From the NCBI RefSeq assembly GCF_009982895.1, contig NZ_WXZL01000014.1, forward strand, positions 53,005 to 117,004: 64,000 nucleotides of DNA, written 5' to 3'. The stretch's first letter is position 1. The number at the start of each line of letters is the position of its first letter. Below, piece by piece: positions 47,455-59,182 of this stretch. Both the position numbers and the translations under genes were made by a program. Origin of the DNA: Deinococcus alpinitundrae (GTDB lineage Bacteria > Deinococcota > Deinococci > Deinococcales > Deinococcaceae). Under the pieces are notes generated by a model that saw nothing but the letters and a program-made list of their open reading frames with translations, did no database searches and was not told the origin of the DNA.

Positions 47455-48069
47455 TTACAGCAAGCCCAAGGCCAAAGCGCTCAGCACGGCGCGGGTCCGA
47501 TCATGGACTTCAAGCTTGAGCAAAATGCTCGAAACGTGATTCTTGATGGTCCCCTCCTGAAGATTCAAGGCCAGCGCAATCTGTTTGTTGGAGTAGCCAC
47601 CGGCCATCAGGCGCAAGACGGCTTGTTCACGCACCGTCAAATTGAGGTCTGGGCCTGGCGTGGCAGCTTGAGAGAGGTGACGGGCCACACCGCTGTAAAT
47701 GAGCCGCTCACCGGCGACGGCGGCCCGCAGCGTCAGCAGTAGATCGTCGAAATGCACGTCCTTGAGCAAGTAACTGTGCGCTCCCAGCCGCAGACCGCTG
47801 AGGGCACTGGTTTCGTCACTGAATGTGCTGAGCAGCACCACCGCCACCTCGTTGCCCTCCAGCCGTAGGGTCCGCAGGACGCCGAGGCCGTCCAGATGCG
47901 GCATCCGCACGTCCAGGAGCAGAATATCGGGCTGAAGTTGGCGGGCCATTTCCAGCGCGGCGAGTCCGTCGGCCACTTCGGCCACCACCTCGATATCGTC
48001 GGCCAACGACAGAAGTCTGAGCAGGCCCTGTCTCACCAACGTTTGATCGTCGGCCAACAGTAACCTCAC
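47455..48069 (-). CDS. NarL/FixJ-family response regulator
   Basis: 204 residues from a GTG at 48069 that overlaps the kinase stop (GTGA). The receiver domain begins RLLLADDQTLVRQGLLRLL, with phospho-acceptor Asp in QPDILLLDVRMPHLDG and Lys in SYLLKDVHF. The LuxR-type HTH is LTVREQAVLRLMAGGYSNKQIALALNLQEGTIKNHVSSILLKLEVHDRTRAV. With the adjacent kinase it forms a DesKR/LiaSR-like two-component system. The target genes are unknown. Confidence 0.94.
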   Translation of the reverse strand: MRLLLADDQTLVRQGLLRLLSLADDIEVVAEVADGLAALEMARQLQPDILLLDVRMPHLDGLGVLRTLRLEGNEVAVVLLSTFSDETSALSGLRLGAHSYLLKDVHFDDLLLTLRAAVAGERLIYSGVARHLSQAATPGPDLNLTVREQAVLRLMAGGYSNKQIALALNLQEGTIKNHVSSILLKLEVHDRTRAVLSALALGLL

Positions 48070-49280
48070 GGCTGTGACCTTAGCGGAACGAAGGCTTCCA
48101 CGCAAAAAAACTGTGGTCCCCGTTGAACGCGCAGGTGACCGCCCACCGCTTCCAGGCGCTCACGCATTCCACTCAGACCGTGGCCCTCGCGCGCGCCGCT
48201 ACTGGGCCGAGCCACATTCTCGATTCTCAGGCAGACGCCACTGGGCTGACTGCTCAGGCGCATCTGAACTTCTGAGGCGTTGGCGTGCCGCACCGCATTG
48301 GTCAACGCTTCGCGGGCGCATTTGAGCAAGATCTCGCGGCTTGCTTCGCCCAGCGGGGCCCAGGTCTCTCGCAGCGAAGCCTCGCACTCAAAGTGAAGCT
48401 GAACAGCGGGAAGCTGATGACCGAGCTGCCTCATCTGATCTTCGAGCCGTTGGAAAGTAGGCGGCGTGAGTGAAGGCGGCTCCCGGATAGCATTCACGGT
48501 CTGACGCACCTCGCTCAGCAGTTGCTGATTCACATTCTGGGCGCGTTCGACCGCTTCGCGTACCCGGCCACTGGAAACCTGGTAAGCGAATTCCAGCTCC
48601 AAGCCCAGCGCCGTAAGGTTGTGACCCAAGGTGTCGTGCAGGTCGCGGGCGATACGGTGGCGCTCCGAGGCCTGCGAAGCCGCTGCCACTGCACTCTGGG
48701 CTTCTTCCAGTTCTTGATTGAGCCGGACCATTGCCAGGCGCTGTGCGCGCTCGCGCAGCAGAATTTTCATCAGGTAGACCGAGAAGAGCTGCATCAGGGT
48801 GTAGGACGGATACAGCAGCATTTTGTAGACCAGCGGCACCCCCCAGGCATTGGCCCAGGCAAGCGCCAGCGACTGCAAGACGGTCCAGGCCACCGCCCAG
48901 CGACTACTGACCACCGTCGCGACAACCATCGCGCTGATGACCTGAAGCGACAGCGCCGTGAAGCCCTCCAGGCGACTGAATGTCAGGTTGAACACGAGTG
49001 AGCAGAGCGACATCAAAAGCGCCATTTTCAGCCGCAGCGGCCTGGACACGCCCGGCCAGCTCTGGACTGCCAGCCCCAGCCCGAACCCCAGATAGCCCAG
49101 CGTTCCCACGACCAGCGCAGTCCAGCTGAGTACCCTCGGCTGGGTGTAACACAGCGAGGCGATCAAGACCGCCTGTCCGCCGTACATCAGCCCGAAGAGC
49201 AGCCGTCCCACGACCGGTGAGAGGACGTCCGCGACGTTCTGGCGGGAGGCCGGAAAGAAGGGATCGGGTGGCAAGGTCAT
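48066..49280 (-). CDS. Membrane sensor histidine kinase, HisKA_3 (DesK/LiaS-like) type
   Basis: 404 residues. About five or six membrane helices occupy residues 20-165 with little periplasmic sequence, so it likely senses the membrane itself. A short coiled coil (REQAQR-type, ERAQRLAMVRLNQELEEAQ) leads to the phospho-acceptor motif ERHRIARDLHDTLGHNLTALGLELE. The HATPase domain has LLKCAREALTNAVRHANASEVQM (N box) and GHGLSGMRERLEAVGGHLRV (G2 box); the D-x-G-x-G G1 box is degenerate (ENVARPSSGAREG). TAAACT lies 5 nt before the ATG. Confidence 0.92.
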   Translation of the reverse strand: MTLPPDPFFPASRQNVADVLSPVVGRLLFGLMYGGQAVLIASLCYTQPRVLSWTALVVGTLGYLGFGLGLAVQSWPGVSRPLRLKMALLMSLCSLVFNLTFSRLEGFTALSLQVISAMVVATVVSSRWAVAWTVLQSLALAWANAWGVPLVYKMLLYPSYTLMQLFSVYLMKILLRERAQRLAMVRLNQELEEAQSAVAAASQASERHRIARDLHDTLGHNLTALGLELEFAYQVSSGRVREAVERAQNVNQQLLSEVRQTVNAIREPPSLTPPTFQRLEDQMRQLGHQLPAVQLHFECEASLRETWAPLGEASREILLKCAREALTNAVRHANASEVQMRLSSQPSGVCLRIENVARPSSGAREGHGLSGMRERLEAVGGHLRVQRGPQFFCVEAFVPLRSQP

Positions 49281-49423
49281 GACTGAGTTTAGGGCAGTGA
49301 ACCCGATGATAAGACATTCAGCTTTGTCAAGTGCCAGAGGTCATGGTCAGGAGGGGTGACTTCTGGGTGTAGCTCAGGCACCAAGGCAGCCACACAATAA
49401 AACCAGCGTTCAGGGAGGAAATT

Positions 49424-49771
49424 ATGAAACAACTGTTACTCGCACTTCCCATCGTGTTTTTGGCGGCGTGTGGCCAGACCAACACCCCGTCGGCTGCTCC
49501 GGCTGGCAACCAGAGCAGCCGTCTCCCCTCGGCATCAAGCGGTTATCAAGATTACCTGGCTTGGCTGGCACAAAATCCCCATGAACCAGGAGAGCCCACG
49601 ACGTTGAGCGCACAGAACAGGCCTGCTTGTTTCTCTAGTGCCAACTGGCAATCCGGCCACTACCATTACACGAGGCTGACTGATTACTACGGAAACACCA
49701 CGTTGATGGTGCAGGGCGACGGCACAACGGGTTATTATTACAACGAATATCATTACAGTGACGGCTGCTGA
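49424..49771 (+). CDS. Small lipoprotein of unknown function
   Basis: 115 residues; GGAGG upstream of the ATG. The lipoprotein signal MKQLLLALPIVFLAACGQ has the lipobox LAAC (lipidated Cys16). The mature part has a Ser/Pro-rich linker and a C-terminal region rich in Tyr/His/Gly/Asn (HYHYTRLTDYYGN, GYYYNEYHYSDGC) with cysteines at PACFSS and the last residue, which may form a disulfide. No family is recognised. It is adjacent to, but divergent from, the two-component genes. Confidence 0.7.
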   Translation: MKQLLLALPIVFLAACGQTNTPSAAPAGNQSSRLPSASSGYQDYLAWLAQNPHEPGEPTTLSAQNRPACFSSANWQSGHYHYTRLTDYYGNTTLMVQGDGTTGYYYNEYHYSDGC

Positions 49772-49821
49772 GGGTCAATACACATTTCAACGAGGCGGGC
49801 GAAGGTTCTAAACTTGAGAGA

Positions 49822-49850
49822 GGGAACAAGGCAATAACTGCCAAGTTCCC
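49822..49850. terminator. Hairpin between lipoprotein gene and sdhB
   Basis: GGGAAC (49822-49827) and GTTCCC (49845-49850) enclose a second stem GGCA/TGCC. It lies between convergent genes and can serve both; the flanks are A/T-rich. Confidence 0.6.
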
Positions 49851-49895
49851 CCTCTTAAATTCAATTTCCAGTCAAGCCACTACACCAACGTATCC

Positions 49896-50603
<708 letters not shown>

Positions 50604-50633
50604 AAATGACTCCGGCGGCTCTTGAGAGACCGC

Positions 50634-52436
<1,803 letters not shown>

Positions 52437-52542
52437 CTTGTCGTCCTTTATAGAGCGCACGCGGCCAGATTTCAGTCACGGCGATTAAGGTTGGGGACTT
52501 TGTGGCAAGGCGGCTGGGCTGCCGCCCGCCCAGTCGGGGTAC

Positions 52543-52932
52543 TCAGTACGGATTGAACGAGAACAGGCCCACCGTGCCCAGCACGAAGATCATGGCAACC
52601 ACCGTGAAGAAGGTGTTGCGCACCCAGGCGCGGTTGGGTCGGCTGCGCACGTAGTCGTCGATGCTGTAGCGCGCGCCGTTGACGCCGTGCAGCATGGCCA
52701 GCGTCAGCAGCAGCCAGTCGTAGAACTTCCAGGCGGGGTTGGCCAGTTTGTTGACCACCGCGTCGAAGGTCGCGTCGGACTCGCTGACCTGCACGAAAGT
52801 CATGTAGATGTGGCCGAGCACCAGGAAAATCAGGATCAGGCCGCTGATCCGCATGAAAATCCACCAGTTGAGCTCGGCGTTGGTATGAGACTGCTGCTTG
52901 GCATCTTGCATGGTGCGGGCGCGAATCGTCAT
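52543..52932 (-). CDS. sdhD: Succinate dehydrogenase membrane anchor subunit
   Basis: 129 residues with three membrane helices: WWIFMRISGLILIFLVLGHIYMTFV (the His is a likely heme b ligand and the Arg-x-Ser part of the quinone site), WLLLTLAMLHGVNGARYSIDDYV and NTFFTVVAMIFVLGTVGLFSF. The assignment rests on the Sdh_cyt pattern and its position between sdhC and sdhA. AAGGAACTGAA precedes the ATG. Confidence 0.88.
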   Translation of the reverse strand: MTIRARTMQDAKQQSHTNAELNWWIFMRISGLILIFLVLGHIYMTFVQVSESDATFDAVVNKLANPAWKFYDWLLLTLAMLHGVNGARYSIDDYVRSRPNRAWVRNTFFTVVAMIFVLGTVGLFSFNPY

Positions 52933-52949
52933 TTCAGTTCCTTATTCCT

Positions 52950-53315
52950 TTAGACGCCCGCCGCCACGCGCGGCAGCACCTTGATCGCGACGTAAACGGT
53001 CCAGACGATGCTGATCAGCAGCACGCCGTACCACAACTGGCGCTGATAGGCCACGCCCTTGCCGGTAAAGTCCATCACGATGATTCGAAGACCGTTCATG
53101 GCGTGGTACATCACGCCGCCCGCAATGGCGATGAGGCCCAGCCGAAACAGAATGAAGTCGTAGCCGCCGTGCACCGCCATATAAATTTTCTCACCGAACA
53201 CGAAGAGGCTGATGCTGATGACGTGAAGTAGGAAATACGCCAGAATCGCCAAACCCGAAAGGCGGTGAAGATAAAAGGCCCACTGGCCCTCTCTGCCTTT
53301 ATACATAACGTCCAT
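52950..53315 (-). CDS. sdhC: Succinate dehydrogenase cytochrome b556 subunit
   Basis: 121 residues with three helices. GQWAFYLHRLSGLAILAYFLLHVISISL carries the Sdh_cyt signature (HRxSG...LLHV), and MYHAMNGLRIIVMDF contains the second conserved His. It anchors complex II and forms the quinone and heme pocket with SdhD. AAGGAGG lies just upstream of the ATG. It is the first gene of the operon; the 266-bp gap upstream shows no further gene. Confidence 0.92.
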   Translation of the reverse strand: MDVMYKGREGQWAFYLHRLSGLAILAYFLLHVISISLFVFGEKIYMAVHGGYDFILFRLGLIAIAGGVMYHAMNGLRIIVMDFTGKGVAYQRQLWYGVLLISIVWTVYVAIKVLPRVAAGV

Positions 53316-53581
53316 GCCTCCTTGCCGCGCTCACGTCGCCCCACCTGCTGCCGACCCCCGTACAAGGAGGCCGACTGCCGGGGCAAAGTCCACACTAAAC
53401 CGCCGCTCAGAATACCACCGACCCTCGCCAAAGCCGTGTTCTCCGGCTTACCGTGCGGGACAATCCGGCAGCGCCGAGATGTCACTCGGACCGGAACGCG
53501 GCGGACCTGAGCGCTGGTGAGCGGGATATGGGTGATCGGGGCCGTCAGCGGGCCAGGACTCGGTAACCACTCGGCCAAGCT

Positions 53582-55516
53582 TCAGGGCGTTGGCTCCAGC
53601 AGCGGCTGGAAGCCCACTGCCACCCGCTCACCGAGCCGCAGAATAGTAATGGCCCCTGCAGGCAGCGGAATGACCAGCAGATCGCGCACCGGTAGTGCAG
53701 GCACGCCCGCCATGACGGCGCACAGATCGCCCTTGTAATCGCTTCTGAGTGTCACCGGACGGCCCCGGACCTTCACGGTGGTCGGCTGGCCCCGGAACAG
53801 CAGCAGGGCGTACTGCTCGCCGTCCACATCCAGCAACTCGCCCGCCCTACCCTCCGTTCCCTCATTCTCGATGACCGGCAGCACCCCCACGTGCAGGCTC
53901 AATCGCACCAGATCGAGCAGCGCCTCGCTGTGGGTCCGGCTGAGCTGCAAGAAGGTGCGGGCCTCGGCAAACGCCCGGCTGAGCGCCTCGTCGTCGCCCT
54001 GGGCGGCGTAGGCCAGCAGCGTCTGCGCGCCCTGGCGGGCAAAGGTCAGCAGCGTTTCGGGCGGCGCGGAGGCGTAGCGCTCGGCACTCTGGGCCGACAC
54101 CTTGTCGGGGTTGATCTCACCGCCGCGCAGCCGCTGGGCCACTGCGCGGGCCAGCCGCAGGTGGGTGTAGCTCGCGCCGGGTTCAAGCAGGGCGGCCGTG
54201 AGCCGGGCCTCGACCGCCAGCGGAAACAGATCGGTGTGCGTCACCGGGCGCAGTTCCAGCGCCAGATCGTCACCGATCAGCGAGAGCCGCACCGGCTGCC
54301 CGGCGAACTGGCTCTCCGCGTCGGGCCGCTGGGCCGAGAGGCGCACGATGTTCATGCTGCGGGCGGCCCCGGCCAGCTCGCCCGACACCTCAGTCGCGCT
54401 CAGCTGCACTTCCCAGCCGGGCTGCGGCTCGGTCTTGCCGACCAGCACCGCCCGCCAGGTGATCGGCTGCCCGCGCCAGGTGGTCTGCTCGCCGCCGGGC
54501 AGGTGAATGGCCAGCGACAGCGCCTGCACGCTGGGTTCGGGGAGTCGCAGCGCCTGGCTACGGGCAAACAGCAGGCCTTCCAGCAGCGGCCACTCCAGGC
54601 CCTGCCCGCCGCTGGTGACCGGAATGATACTTTCCAGAAATGTCAGCAGCCGACTCGCCGCACTGCGAATGGGCGGGCGCTCGGCAGCGCTGCGCGGCGA
54701 GTCGGGACCGCGTTGCAGCGCCTGCACCAGTGCCTGGCGCACCTCGAAGCTGAGCTGCTCGTGCTCGGCAGCCTGCACCTGGGCGTCCATCACGTCGGCC
54801 CGGGGACCGCGCGGAAAGGGCGTGTCGGCCAGCTGGGTCAGCGCCGACTTGACCTGGATGTAGCGCCGGGAGAGTTCCCCGGCCTGCACGCTGAGCTGCT
54901 GGGCTAGGGTGCTGAGCACCTGGGCGGCGATGTCGGGGTCGTGCAGCGAGGAAAAAGCGTCGTGCAGCGGCGGCACCGCCGTACCGGGTCCGCCGCGCTC
55001 CAGGTTCTCGGTCAGCGCATAGGCCAGCCGGATGGTCGAGAGCCGGGGTTCCTTGAGCCAGATGCGGGCCTGCTGGCGCGCGCGGCTGCGCAGCTCGGCG
55101 TGAAACAGCGCCGCCTGCAGGTGCCCCAGCACCTCCCACTCGTTGCGCTCACCCTGCGCCGCGCCGCTGTCCGAACGGGCCGCCTGCTGGGTCTGGAGCT
55201 GGCCGAGCTGATCTTTGAGATTGTCCGGCACGGCGTTGAGCTTGCCCAGTTCCAGATCGGCCATGTCCATGACGCCCAGCGCGCCCATCTGCTCGCCGTC
55301 CATGTGCCGTCCGGTGGGGGTGGTGCCACTGAGCGCAGCCCGCCACAGCCGGTCGGCCATGCGCACCCGGCGCATCATGGCCGAATCGAGCGAAGCGCCG
55401 AGCAGATAATCGCGCAGCTCGGAGAGTCCCCGCTTGCCGCCGCGCGGCTCGCGGCCCCGCTGCACATCCGCCACCTTATATTCGAACAGCTCCACCAGTT
55501 CCGCGTCGTGCCTCAC
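53582..55516 (-). CDS. Large cytoplasmic protein of unknown function
   Basis: 644 residues from a GTG at 55516, supported by TATACT exactly 6 nt upstream (leaderless). No signal peptide or membrane helix is visible. The first 330 residues are mostly helical, rich in Leu/Ala/Arg/Gln, with a possible coiled-coil stretch (LKDQLGQLQTQQAARSDSGA). The middle (about 340-480) is beta-rich with repeated 'W.a.LvgkteP.pGWEV.l' type strands. The last 60 residues (QYALLLFRGQPTTVKVRGRPVTLRSDYKG to VGFQPLLEPTP) form a small beta domain. No enzyme motif is recognised. It may be lineage-restricted. Confidence 0.65.
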   Translation of the reverse strand: MRHDAELVELFEYKVADVQRGREPRGGKRGLSELRDYLLGASLDSAMMRRVRMADRLWRAALSGTTPTGRHMDGEQMGALGVMDMADLELGKLNAVPDNLKDQLGQLQTQQAARSDSGAAQGERNEWEVLGHLQAALFHAELRSRARQQARIWLKEPRLSTIRLAYALTENLERGGPGTAVPPLHDAFSSLHDPDIAAQVLSTLAQQLSVQAGELSRRYIQVKSALTQLADTPFPRGPRADVMDAQVQAAEHEQLSFEVRQALVQALQRGPDSPRSAAERPPIRSAASRLLTFLESIIPVTSGGQGLEWPLLEGLLFARSQALRLPEPSVQALSLAIHLPGGEQTTWRGQPITWRAVLVGKTEPQPGWEVQLSATEVSGELAGAARSMNIVRLSAQRPDAESQFAGQPVRLSLIGDDLALELRPVTHTDLFPLAVEARLTAALLEPGASYTHLRLARAVAQRLRGGEINPDKVSAQSAERYASAPPETLLTFARQGAQTLLAYAAQGDDEALSRAFAEARTFLQLSRTHSEALLDLVRLSLHVGVLPVIENEGTEGRAGELLDVDGEQYALLLFRGQPTTVKVRGRPVTLRSDYKGDLCAVMAGVPALPVRDLLVIPLPAGAITILRLGERVAVGFQPLLEPTP

Positions 55517-55697
55517 GTGCTCAGTATAGTTTGCCAGGTCTTTCCGGCTTCTTTCTAGCGTTGGGGGGCCGTGTCAGGGGCGCGTGAGAATCGGTCGGCT
55601 ATAACATGAACGATATGGCTGCCTCTCTCGTTTTTCATCTCTCGGCTGGTATGGTCTTGGCCCGTGTGATTTCAGCCAGTGTGGTCGGGCGCAGCCG

Positions 55698-57722
55698 GTG
55701 AGCGCGCTGATCACCGTCGCCCTGCTGTGCGCGCTCTTCGTGGTGGCGGCCCTGCTGCTGATTCGCCCCAGTGAGCGCGCACTGGCACTGGGCGTCGCAG
55801 GTGTGGCGCTGCTGGCGGGGCTGCTGATCGCCCTCAGCGGCAGCGTCGAGCGTGCCCAGGGCCTGCTGGTCAGTGCCCTGGCCATCGGCGGCGGCACACT
55901 GCTGCTGCTCGGCGGCGAGCGCCAGCTTTCCCGCCCCGCTCAGGTGAGCCGCACCGGGGGGCCGCGCCCGGCTGTCAGCCCCGGCGCGCGTGACCTCACC
56001 AAGTTGCCTACCATGACTGATCTCAAGTTTGCCGATTACGAGGTGCTCGACCGCATCGGTATCGGTGGTATGGGCAGCGTCTACCGCGCCAGGCGCAAGC
56101 AGGACGGGCGCACCGTGGCCCTCAAGGTGCCGCAGGAAAAGTACCTGGCCGACGCCAAGTTCGTCAAGCGCTTTTACCGCGAGGCCGAGGTCCTCAAGCG
56201 CTTCAATCACCCCAACATCGTGCGGGTCTACGATTACCGCTCGCAGGGCGACGAGTACTACATCGCCATGGAGTTTCTCGACGGTGACAGCCTGGAAGCG
56301 GTGCTGGAAAACAAGCAGCTCGCTGACACCGAGACCGTGCAGATCATTCGCTCGCTGGCCGACGCGCTGCGTCACATTCACGCCCAGAACGTCGTTCACC
56401 GTGACATCAAGCCTGCCAACGTGATGGTGCTGCGCGGCGCGATTCAGGACGGCAAGCTGCGCGAGGGCGGCGTCAAGCTGATGGATTTCGGCATCGCGGT
56501 GGGCAAGGTGCTGACCCGCCTGACCATGACCGGGGCGCGGGTCGGCACTCCGATTTACATGGCCCCCGAACAGGCCAAGGGCAACCGGGTGGACGCCCGC
56601 AGCGACGTGTACTCGCTGGGCCTGCTGGCCTACGAGATGATCACCGGCCAGACCGCCTTCCGGGGCAGCTACGAGGCCGTGGTACATCAGCAGATCTTCG
56701 AGTCGCCCAAGCCGCCCAAGCAGGTGAGGTTGGAAGTGCCGGGCAAGCTCAACGATCTGGTGCTGGGCATGATCGAGAAGGACCCGGCGCTGCGGCCCTC
56801 GCTCGATGAGGTGATCAGCCGCCTGGACGCCGGGGTGCTGAGTGACGAGACCTTCAACGATCCCTACGCGCTGGCCATGAGCGTGCAGGAAAAGCGCGGC
56901 ACCCTGCGCCTGCTCGACCTCAAGGGCAAGCTGCGGGTCAGCCTGCGCGACCAGACGGGCGAGAACTCGCTGCCGTCTGCGCCCAATGCGCTGACCGCCG
57001 ACGAGGAAGGCAATATCTACCTGAGCCTGCCGGAATTTCGCCAGGGCAAGAGTGGCGCACTGATTCGCAAACTCTCGCCGGAAGGCCGCGAACTGCTGGC
57101 CTTCGGAACCTACGGTCTGGGCGAGAACGAACTGCTCGCCCCGGTCAGCATGACCCTGTGCGGCGACTCGCTGTTTGTCCTCGACGGCGAATCTCACCAT
57201 GTGGTGGTGTTCGACCGGGCCGGGCAGTACCAGCGCCGCTTCGGCGGACGCGGGCAGGGCCTGGGGCGCTTCGAGAAGCCGCGCACCGTCGCCGCTGCCC
57301 AGAACGAGCACATCTATGTGCTCGACAGCGGCAACCGCGAGGTGCAGCGCTTCACACCGCAGGGCGAGTACGTCTCGCGCTACGCCTTCCGGATGGACCG
57401 CACCAGTGACGAGCTGCGCCCGCTGCACGGCCTGAGCGTGGACGCGCGCGGTACGGTCTATATCGTGGACAGCGTGGCGGGCAAGGTCCGCAAGATCGAG
57501 GCCGACGGCACCCCCGGCAACACCTTTACGCTCGAAACCCTGGTGGGCGAATCCAGCGACGCGCCCTGGCTGATGCAGGTCAGCACCGAGGGGCACCTGT
57601 TCGCCGTCAAGCAGGGCGGCCAGGTGCTGCGGACCTACAGCACAGTGGGCGATTTGCTGAGCAGCAACGACATGTACGCCCCGGTGCAGGCCATCGCGCT
57701 GGTCAACCGCCCGCTGGCGTAA
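55698..57722 (+). CDS. Membrane Ser/Thr protein kinase with C-terminal beta-propeller
   Basis: 674 residues from a GTG at 55698. Residues 1-75 form about three membrane helices. The Hanks-type kinase domain (about 112-380) is complete: GIGGMGSVYRA (P-loop), VALKV (Lys), REAEVLKRFNHPNIVRVYDY, VVHRDIKPANVMV (catalytic loop), LMDFGIA (DFG) and GTPIYMAPEQ (activation segment). The remaining 270 residues form NHL-like blades (NALTADEEGNIYLSL, GLSVDARGTVYIVD, KVRKIEADG). A kinase joined to a propeller recalls the D. radiodurans quinoprotein kinase RqkA (DR2518), but the N-terminal membrane helices and NHL-type blades leave orthology open. Confidence 0.9.
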   Translation: MSALITVALLCALFVVAALLLIRPSERALALGVAGVALLAGLLIALSGSVERAQGLLVSALAIGGGTLLLLGGERQLSRPAQVSRTGGPRPAVSPGARDLTKLPTMTDLKFADYEVLDRIGIGGMGSVYRARRKQDGRTVALKVPQEKYLADAKFVKRFYREAEVLKRFNHPNIVRVYDYRSQGDEYYIAMEFLDGDSLEAVLENKQLADTETVQIIRSLADALRHIHAQNVVHRDIKPANVMVLRGAIQDGKLREGGVKLMDFGIAVGKVLTRLTMTGARVGTPIYMAPEQAKGNRVDARSDVYSLGLLAYEMITGQTAFRGSYEAVVHQQIFESPKPPKQVRLEVPGKLNDLVLGMIEKDPALRPSLDEVISRLDAGVLSDETFNDPYALAMSVQEKRGTLRLLDLKGKLRVSLRDQTGENSLPSAPNALTADEEGNIYLSLPEFRQGKSGALIRKLSPEGRELLAFGTYGLGENELLAPVSMTLCGDSLFVLDGESHHVVVFDRAGQYQRRFGGRGQGLGRFEKPRTVAAAQNEHIYVLDSGNREVQRFTPQGEYVSRYAFRMDRTSDELRPLHGLSVDARGTVYIVDSVAGKVRKIEADGTPGNTFTLETLVGESSDAPWLMQVSTEGHLFAVKQGGQVLRTYSTVGDLLSSNDMYAPVQAIALVNRPLA

Positions 57723-57735
57723 AAAGCGAGAGAGG

Positions 57736-57774
57736 GGTCCGGGGAGCCTGCTTTCGCACGGCTCCCCGGACCCT
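57736..57774. terminator. Strong hairpin after the kinase gene
   Basis: GGGTCCGGGGAGCC (57736-57749) pairs perfectly with GGCTCCCCGGACCC (57761-57774). No T-run follows; it lies between convergent genes. Confidence 0.7.
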
Positions 57775-57850
57775 TCGATGTGCTGGTTGCGGCCAGATGC
57801 TCAGCCCGTCATCTGGGTCTCGCGGTGCGGGGCAGCCTTCGGAGGCCCGA

Positions 57851-58024
57851 TCAAATGAACAGCGGGGCTTCGGGGTCTTCGCTTCTGACAGCGTCGCGCG
57901 GCGGCAGCGACAGCACCCAGGCGGCCAGGCCCACGCCGATCAGCACGCCCAGGGCCACCAGCAACGCCGTGGTGTTCTGGTGCTCGCGAATGGCGGACTC
58001 GAGTTCGGTTTCCAGTCGGATCAT
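57851..58024 (-). CDS. Small single-pass membrane protein (57 residues)
   Basis: The ATG at 58024 opens a frame beginning MIRLETELESAIREHQNTTA, followed by one membrane helix (LLVALGVLIGVGLAAWVLSL) and a short acidic tail ending EAPLFI, stop at 57851. TATGGT ends exactly 6 nt before the ATG, the leaderless arrangement, which argues that this short gene is real. The function is unknown; the N-terminal helix is amphipathic and charged. It is on the same strand as lysK, 39 bp downstream of that gene's end. Confidence 0.7.
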   Translation of the reverse strand: MIRLETELESAIREHQNTTALLVALGVLIGVGLAAWVLSLPPRDAVRSEDPEAPLFI

Positions 58025-58063
58025 GCATTTACCATAGCAAACAGGGGCGCGGGCGGGTCCGGC

Positions 58064-59182
58064 TCAGGCCTCACCCGCGTGGCCCGGCAGCGCCGCCTGC
58101 TTGAGCACCGCCTGGGTCAGCGCCGCCCTCAGCACCTGCACCGCTCTGTCGTACTCGGCCAGGTCGAGCCGCTCCTGGGGGGTGTGGTCGAGCGAACTGT
58201 CGCCGGGACCGTAGGCCAGGGTCGGCACCGGCCAGTGCGGAGCCACCACGTTCATATCGCTGGTGCCGGTCTTGAGCTTGAAGATGGGCGTGCCGCCGTG
58301 CTGCCGGATTGCCACCCGCAGGGCGCGGGCCAGCGGACTGTCGCGCTCGTGGCGCACCGCCGCCTCTTCTCCGGTAAAGTCAAGCTTTAGGCTCTCCAGA
58401 TCGGCCAGCGCGGCGCTGAGCTGCTCACGGGCCAGCGACGGCGAGACGTGCGGGGGCAGCCGCAACCCGAACACCCCGCGCGCCACCTGCTCCAGCCCGT
58501 CACTTTCCGCGCCGAGCGACTGCACGGTGGCCTGCACCCGCCCGAAAACGCCCTCGCCCGATGCCTGCGCCGCCCACTGCCGCACCCGGAACCAGCTCTC
58601 GGTCAGGTCGTCGCCCGCGCTGCTGCCCTCGCCCGCCGTGTGGAAATTGTCTTTGCGGACCTCAATCTTGACGATCAAGCGGCCCTTGTAGCCCAGCGTG
58701 ATGCCTTCCCAGCCGCTCGGCTCGCCGATCAGCACCAGATTGGGGTGGTAGCAGGCCGCCGCGTGGCGCGCGCCCCTGCTGCTGGCGACCTCCTCCTCGG
58801 TGGCCCCCACGCAGATGAAGGTGGCCGCCGAGAGGGCCGCGCTCTCCAGGCCCGAAACCGCCGCCGCGAAGGTGCAAAAGCTCCCCTTGGCGTCCACGCT
58901 GCCGCGCCCGTGCAGGACCCCCGAGTCGTCGAGGCGTACCGGGATATGGCCCGGCACGGTGTCAATGTGGCCCAGCAACATCACCGTGATCGGCCCGCTG
59001 CCGCGTACGCCCACCACGCTGCCTGAGGCGTCAATGTGCGCCACGAAGTCGCGACCCGCCATCCAGCCGCGCAGAAACTCGGCCACCTCGGCTTCCTGGC
59101 CTGAGACCGAGGCGCGCGAGACGGCTCCCACGATCAGGTCGCGGGCGGCAGGTTCAGTGATGGCCCCGCCGTCTTCAGTCAC
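58064..59182 (-). CDS. lysK: [LysW]-lysine hydrolase
   Basis: 372 residues, M20 metallopeptidase family (ArgE/DapE/LysK). Zinc ligands are readable in [51 protein letters not shown], and the C-terminal region with [34 protein letters not shown]. The [10 protein letters not shown] and GPGDSxLDHTPxE patterns favour LysK, which releases lysine from the carrier LysW in the alpha-aminoadipate pathway used by Thermus and Deinococcus. Its start overlaps the end of the upstream PH-like gene by 8 bp. The other lys genes are not in the window. Confidence 0.85.
   Translation of the reverse strand: MTEDGGAITEPAARDLIVGAVSRASVSGQEAEVAEFLRGWMAGRDFVAHIDASGSVVGVRGSGPITVMLLGHIDTVPGHIPVRLDDSGVLHGRGSVDAKGSFCTFAAAVSGLESAALSAATFICVGATEEEVASSRGARHAAACYHPNLVLIGEPSGWEGITLGYKGRLIVKIEVRKDNFHTAGEGSSAGDDLTESWFRVRQWAAQASGEGVFGRVQATVQSLGAESDGLEQVARGVFGLRLPPHVSPSLAREQLSAALADLESLKLDFTGEEAAVRHERDSPLARALRVAIRQHGGTPIFKLKTGTSDMNVVAPHWPVPTLAYGPGDSSLDHTPQERLDLAEYDRAVQVLRAALTQAVLKQAALPGHAGEA

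Noticed and set aside
55666..55701. 11-codon frame ending on the kinase start (GTGA)
   Set aside because: Its spacing to the TATGGT box (10 nt) is outside the 5-7 nt leaderless range and the peptide shows no codon bias hinting at attenuation.
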